Assembly (NCBI GenBank): GCA_038529265.1 | Contig: JBCBDX010000012.1 | Span: 1 to 64,000, forward strand | Origin: JBCBDX01 sp038529265 | Lineage (GTDB): Bacteria > Pseudomonadota > Alphaproteobacteria > Rhizobiales > Rhizobiaceae | Length of the DNA stretch: 64,000 bases | Direction of reading: 5' to 3' | In this document: in pieces, positions 59,996-64,000 of the stretch | Numbering within the stretch: position 1 is the first letter of the stretch | Layout: the number at the start of each line of letters is the position of its first letter | Made by a program: the position numbers and the translations under genes | Notes under the pieces: generated by a model | Database searches by the model: none | What the model saw: the letters and a program-made list of their open reading frames with translations, nothing else | Told to the model about the DNA's origin: nothing

Positions 59996-61123
59996 TCAAC
60001 CCGACGCTATCGCCGCACCTTCGGAGAGTGATTTTAATTTTGCGTAGGCAATATCAGGATCGACGGCACCGAACCCGGCAAATGTGCCAAAGCCACAATC
60101 CGATCCGGCAACAACACGGTCGGCGCCGACAATTTCGGTGAACCGCTCGATACGTTGCGCCACGACTTGCGGGTGTTCGACGAAGTTGGTTGTTGAATCA
60201 ATAACACCAGGAACCAGCACCTTGTCATCGGGAATTTCTGACTTGCGATCACGGAAAACAGTCCATTCGTGGGCGTGGCGTGGATTGGACGTCTCGAACA
60301 GAACAGAGCGCGCCTTGGTGCTCATGAGCGTTGAAAAGACCTTGTCCATTGAGATATCGCACACATGGGGGCCCTCATAATTGCCCCAGCAAATATGCAC
60401 ACGCACCATCTCTTGCGGCACATTTTGAAGGGCGTGATTCAGAGCCTCAACATGCATGTCTGCAATCTTGACGAACTCATCATCCGACAGATCCGTAAAA
60501 AGCATATGACGCGATAATGCCAAGTCGGGACAGTCCAATTGCAGATGCAAGCCTGCTCCAACAATCGACTCGTACTCATCCTTCATCGCATCAGCCAAAG
60601 CCGCCAGATAAGCTTCACGGTTCGGGTAAAAATCATTTTGCAAGAAGAGCGAAATGACACCTGGCGACGCAGCATTCATGAAGCCACCTGTCGCGCCATG
60701 CTTCGCCATAGCCGCCTTCAGGTTTGCGGTGTCCTTTTCAAGCTCGCCCTGCCCTTTGGACCTTACTTCGCCGACGCACATAGGACGCGCATAAGTCGGG
60801 GTGCCACCATCATCTTTCAGGCGCTCAAGAAAAGACGGAAACATCTTCAAGTCAGCAGGTGCGTTGCGCGGACTGTCGCCGTCAAAACCGGTGTAGCGAT
60901 CCTTTACATAGGTGGCATATGAGATCTTTGAGGTTTCTCCATCAGACACGTAATGGATACCGGCCTCAACTTGCTTGCGTACCGTTTCGTCAACGGCTTC
61001 AGTCATCGCTGCATCGAATTCGGCTTCGTCATATGACCCGCCCTTCTCACGAGCGAAAATGAAATCAACGACTTTCTGCGAGCGCGGCAAGGAGCCCACA
61101 TGTGTGGTGTGAATATTCGTCAT
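59996..61123 (-). CDS. MetE C-terminal-domain-like methyltransferase
   Basis: 375 residues, about the size of the cobalamin-independent methionine synthase C-terminal barrel alone. N-terminus TTHVGSLPRSQKVVDFI is typical of this group, followed by GIHYVSDGETSK, QLDCPDLALSRH (in place of the MetE zinc-site DEPA), VRVHICWGNYEGPHV with a C-x-G zinc pattern, and VAGSDCGFGTF near the end with the second cysteine. It is not a complete MetE. It follows the SnoaL-like gene by 13 bases in an ABC-linked cluster, suggesting catabolic methyl transfer or a lyase role. Confidence 0.85.
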   Translation of the reverse strand: MTNIHTTHVGSLPRSQKVVDFIFAREKGGSYDEAEFDAAMTEAVDETVRKQVEAGIHYVSDGETSKISYATYVKDRYTGFDGDSPRNAPADLKMFPSFLERLKDDGGTPTYARPMCVGEVRSKGQGELEKDTANLKAAMAKHGATGGFMNAASPGVISLFLQNDFYPNREAYLAALADAMKDEYESIVGAGLHLQLDCPDLALSRHMLFTDLSDDEFVKIADMHVEALNHALQNVPQEMVRVHICWGNYEGPHVCDISMDKVFSTLMSTKARSVLFETSNPRHAHEWTVFRDRKSEIPDDKVLVPGVIDSTTNFVEHPQVVAQRIERFTEIVGADRVVAGSDCGFGTFAGFGAVDPDIAYAKLKSLSEGAAIASG

Positions 61124-61136
61124 GGTTCCCCCCCAA

Positions 61137-62135
61137 TCAGCTCTGTATCAAAATCTGTTTCCAGATTGCGACCTCATCATAAAGCGCCCATTCGCGCCGC
61201 ACAGTGGCATCCAGCTCAACGCCGGGCGAAACATAGGGGCCAAACTCTGCATGACACATGCCCATGACATGGACATCGGCGCCGGTGGGTTTGCCAAACG
61301 AACCCCAGCCTTCGTGCTTACCATCCAGTGACCAGCGCACTGCAGCACGCGGCGGCAACATATCCGCATCCATACCTATGCAATGGTGAACTTTGAAATC
61401 AGCATTTGGAAATGAAGATCGCAGTCCAACCCAAAACTGTTCAACGGGGTCGTATGAAACGCCCGATTGTGCACCAGCATATTCAGATAAAACGCCGCGG
61501 TCATAATGTGAGCGGATGCGTTCAAAGTCCTTGTCCATAAGACGAGTTAAAAGATCCGCGTAACGTGCACCCCACTCATTGTCGTTACCGGTTCCATGAT
61601 ATCCACCATCGACATCCATCGCAGGTGTGAAAGGTCTTGCGCAATTTTCTGCGCCACCCTCACGCTCGATCAGCAATGTCGCGTAGTCCTTTGGATTCAT
61701 TCCCAATTGACGGACTATGCCGCCATAGTCACGCACGAGCCACTCGTCGAAGATGGTGTCGTTTTTGGCAGCGCAATCGGCAAGGACATAGACCTTGAAC
61801 TGCTTGCCGGACGCAGCGCCAAAAGCACCGTCATTTGAGTGGGTCGCCCGGGTGAGTAATCGATGCGATGACAAGAACCCGCCCTCAGGGTCACCGGACC
61901 ATATGACATCTTCACCGAAGAGTTCGCGATCAGGAAATTCGTTGATCGTTGCCATTGTGGATGCGATCACTTCCTTGTTGCCGCGTTGAATGCCCATAGG
62001 CGAACGAACCGGAATGTCGGCAGAATAGTAGTGGTTTAATGTCCCGACACCGCGATCTTCCCAAATCTCTTTTGTGATCCCGATGATATAGTCTGGAAAA
62101 TCCTTCCAGCGCTGAGAAAATCCAGCGATGGTCAT
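61137..62135 (-). CDS. Duplicated SnoaL/NTF2-like protein
   Basis: 332 residues made of two SnoaL-type cone folds. The first half contains YIIGITKEIWEDRGV, HYYSADIPVRSPMG and ADCAAKNDTIFDEWLVRDYGGI; the second half repeats the layout with YADLLTRLMDKDFERIRSHYDRGV and PTGADVHVMGMCHAEFG. Each half has the helical entry and beta cup of the family. It has no signal peptide. Such proteins are isomerases, dehydratases or binding proteins. No function can be fixed; the operon position with a sugar-type importer suggests catabolism of an imported compound. Confidence 0.75.
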   Translation of the reverse strand: MTIAGFSQRWKDFPDYIIGITKEIWEDRGVGTLNHYYSADIPVRSPMGIQRGNKEVIASTMATINEFPDRELFGEDVIWSGDPEGGFLSSHRLLTRATHSNDGAFGAASGKQFKVYVLADCAAKNDTIFDEWLVRDYGGIVRQLGMNPKDYATLLIEREGGAENCARPFTPAMDVDGGYHGTGNDNEWGARYADLLTRLMDKDFERIRSHYDRGVLSEYAGAQSGVSYDPVEQFWVGLRSSFPNADFKVHHCIGMDADMLPPRAAVRWSLDGKHEGWGSFGKPTGADVHVMGMCHAEFGPYVSPGVELDATVRREWALYDEVAIWKQILIQS

Positions 62136-62179
62136 AATAAAATTGTCCTCAATGTAGGTTCCGGCTTTTGCAGCGTCAG

Positions 62180-63235
62180 TTAGGCCGCAATGCGCATGCC
62201 GGTCGACTGATCAAAAATATGGCAGATATCAGCCGGGATTGACGCCTTGGCCTGGCTACCAATGTCTGCGTAATAATCCTTATCTGCCTTGATCGCTACC
62301 ATCGAACCGCCTGCACGCATGGTGACCATCGATGCATCACCAAGCAATTCCATAGAATATACCGGTGCCTCAATCTGCGCAGTTTTGCCCGTCGCAATCG
62401 CTGCATCCTCAGCGCGGAAACCAAGCGTGACTTTACCGGCATGCTTTGACTTCAAGCCCTTGATAGTCACGTTTTCACCGGTGAAAGTGCCGCCCTTCAA
62501 CTCTCCATCCATCAAATTCATAGCCGGTGTACCCATAAAGCCGGCCACGAACGTATTGTTTGGCGTATCGTAAATCTCTTTTGGCGTTCCGACTTGCTGG
62601 ACAATGCCCTTGCTCATGACAACAACGCGGTCCGCAAGCGTCATGGCTTCGATCTGATCGTGCGTCACATATATGGTGGTCACCTGAAGCTCGTGATGCA
62701 GGTTCTTGATCTGAGCACGTGTTGAAACTCGCAGTTTGGCGTCAAGGTTGGACAGAGGCTCATCCATCAAAAACACTTTCGGCGTTCGGACAATCGCACG
62801 AGCGAGCGCCACCCGCTGGCGTTGACCGCCGGAAAGTGCTGCAGGCTTGCGGTGCACAAAGTCGTTAAGCTCCACCATATCCACTGCCCGTTGAACGCGT
62901 TCTTCGTGCGTAGAAGGATCGATCTTTCGAATGCGCAGCGGGAACCGGATGTTCTCCCAAACGGTCAGATTTGGATAAAGACCGTAAGACTGAAATACCA
63001 TGGCCACATCACGATCTTTCGGATCGAGATTGTTGACCATCGTGTCGCCAATCCAGATTTCACCGGAGGTGGCATCTTCCAGCCCCGCAACCATGCGCAT
63101 AGTCGTTGTCTTGCCGCAGCCGGATGGCCCCAGAAGAACGAGAAACTCGCGGTCGCCAATCTCAAGATTAAAATCATCGACGCCAACAAAATTGCCCCAG
63201 CGTTTGGTGACGTTTTTAAGGGTGATACCAGCCAT
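62180..63235 (-). CDS. Sugar ABC transporter ATPase (MalK/UgpC type)
   Basis: 351 residues from ATG 63235, with AAGGAT at good spacing. Walker A GPSGCGKTT, LSGGQRQR, VFLMDEPLSNLD, YVTHDQIEA and a C-terminal OB-fold domain (GFRAEDAAI; HIFDQSTGMRI). It begins four bases after the permease stop. An upstream ATG (63256) overlaps the permease gene and adds seven residues. It energises the importer whose other parts lie beyond the right edge. Confidence 0.94.
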   Translation of the reverse strand: MAGITLKNVTKRWGNFVGVDDFNLEIGDREFLVLLGPSGCGKTTTMRMVAGLEDATSGEIWIGDTMVNNLDPKDRDVAMVFQSYGLYPNLTVWENIRFPLRIRKIDPSTHEERVQRAVDMVELNDFVHRKPAALSGGQRQRVALARAIVRTPKVFLMDEPLSNLDAKLRVSTRAQIKNLHHELQVTTIYVTHDQIEAMTLADRVVVMSKGIVQQVGTPKEIYDTPNNTFVAGFMGTPAMNLMDGELKGGTFTGENVTIKGLKSKHAGKVTLGFRAEDAAIATGKTAQIEAPVYSMELLGDASMVTMRAGGSMVAIKADKDYYADIGSQAKASIPADICHIFDQSTGMRIAA

Positions 63236-63239
63236 TTGA

Positions 63240-64000
63240 TTATCCTTTGACGGCACCGGCAGTCAGGCCGGAAACGATCTGACGCTGGAAGAACAAGACA
63301 AGAATGAAGAGAGGCGCGGATGCCGAAACAACGGCAGCTACAGCAAACATGACGTTACCGGCCTCTTGGGTTGAGCCAAGGAAGCTTGCGATCTTGGGAA
63401 CCATCGTCTGGTTTTCTTTTGAAAGCAGAAGCGCGGTTACCGCAAAATCATTGTAAGCTAAAAGGAACGAGAACAAACCCGTTGTAATCACGCCGGGCCA
63501 CATGACCGGAATGATAACATGGCGGAAAGCTTGGAACCGCGTGCATCCGTCAACCATGGCGCTTTCATCCAGCTCCTTGGGAATGTTCTGGAAAAACGAA
63601 TGCAGCATCCAAAGGGTGAAGGGCTGATTGATCGCAACAAGCACGATAACTGTCGTCGACAAATGCCCCCAAAGGTTCCACTCGAAAAATGGGAGCAGGT
63701 AGCCGGACACCAAGGTAATATGAGGCATCGCACGAAAGATCAGCGCGACGATAAGAATGAAGAAAGTGTATTTGAATCCGGACCGCGATAGCGCGTAACC
63801 ACCCAGCGCGCCGAAAGTCAGTGAAATGATAACAACGAAGAGTACCACAACCATTGTGTTGAGGGCGGCACGCCAGAATTCTTCCTGAACCCACGCGCCA
63901 CTGTAACCATCGTTAGTGAACGAACCACCTGTCTCAATAACAGTTCGAACACCAAAAAGGGCGTTGGTCCAATCGGCACGTGAGAAGAAGTCACCCTCAA
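63240..64000 (-). CDS. Sugar ABC transporter permease, MalG type (5' end cut by window)
   Basis: The reading frame is open from the stop at 63240 to the window edge, so the gene continues outside; about 253 codons are visible. An internal ATG at 63854 is not the start, because the upstream frame reads through as coherent protein (FFSRADWTNALFG, then AWVQEEFWRAALNTM). The visible part has the core helices, the EAA loop ESAMVDGCTRFQAFRHVIIPVM and the final IVSGLTAGAVKG, typical of MalG/UgpE-like subunits. Confidence 0.92.
   Translation of the reverse strand, partial: EGDFFSRADWTNALFGVRTVIETGGSFTNDGYSGAWVQEEFWRAALNTMVVVLFVVIISLTFGALGGYALSRSGFKYTFFILIVALIFRAMPHITLVSGYLLPFFEWNLWGHLSTTVIVLVAINQPFTLWMLHSFFQNIPKELDESAMVDGCTRFQAFRHVIIPVMWPGVITTGLFSFLLAYNDFAVTALLLSKENQTMVPKIASFLGSTQEAGNVMFAVAAVVSASAPLFILVLFFQRQIVSGLTAGAVKG

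Noticed and set aside
63240..63854. Treating the rightmost permease as starting at ATG 63854.
   Set aside because: The same frame stays open and protein-like to 64000, so the ATG is internal and the gene is cut by the window edge.

Overview
The window reads as a chromosomal segment of an alphaproteobacterium, most likely a marine or soil member of the Hyphomicrobiales (Rhizobiales) or a close relative. The base composition is moderate. Genes are tightly packed with many ATGA-type overlaps. The block cobT / cobS / DUF1289 / TIGR02281 aspartic protease, a NasTS-controlled nitrate assimilation cluster, a RutR-like regulator beside reductive pyrimidine catabolism genes, and many ABC uptake systems all fit that group. 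No rRNA, tRNA, CRISPR array, transposase or phage module was recognised.

Layout, left third. 146-3971 is a molybdenum cofactor operon (fdhD, mobA, mobB, moeA, then a b561-like membrane protein). 4087-7100 is a polar amino acid ABC importer (binding protein and two permeases, no ATPase) with an AT-rich orphan gene carrying a HEPN-like R-x4-H motif spliced into it. 7226-8993 is diaminopropionate ammonia-lyase with a divergent Lrp-type regulator. 8994-10498 is a poorly coding island with degenerate GCGGAC repeats around a transglycosylase-like gene that lacks a key glutamate. Then come a beta-hydroxyacid dehydrogenase, an Lrp regulator, an SNase-like/UDG pair, a membrane histidine kinase, cobT and cobS, a retropepsin-like protease, a TauE-type exporter, dusA and uxuA.

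Centre. 20827-34568 (minus strand) is a complete assimilatory nitrate/nitrite system: nasT, nasS, a regulatory leader, nrtA, nrtB, a double-ATPase nrtCD, a single-domain globin, nirB, nirD, nasA and cysG. The 335-bp nasS-nrtA gap holds a candidate NtrC site, a near-consensus sigma-54 promoter, two stem-loops with A1/G4 hexaloops (the ANTAR target pattern) and an intrinsic terminator. Together these predict control by both nitrogen status and nitrate. The left-end mob/moe genes would supply Moco for NasA, and cysG would supply siroheme for NirB. An xdhC gene lies divergent to nasT, followed by a FAH-family gene.

Right. 36769-44949 (minus) is a sugar-type ABC importer with unusually enlarged permeases, followed by three tandem Gfo/Idh/MocA oxidoreductases. 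Upstream are an alpha/beta hydrolase and a RutR-like TetR gene. Divergent from these is a reductive pyrimidine degradation cluster (46732-55299): amidase, dihydropyrimidinase, a DapA-family lyase, an NMT1-type ABC importer and a PreA-like protein without the usual Fe-S tail. The window closes with a phosphonate tail (phnN, phnM, DUF1045), purU, an Mrp/ApbC ATPase, and the start of another ABC-linked cluster containing a MetE-C-like methyltransferase and a doubled SnoaL-type protein. The last permease runs off the right edge.
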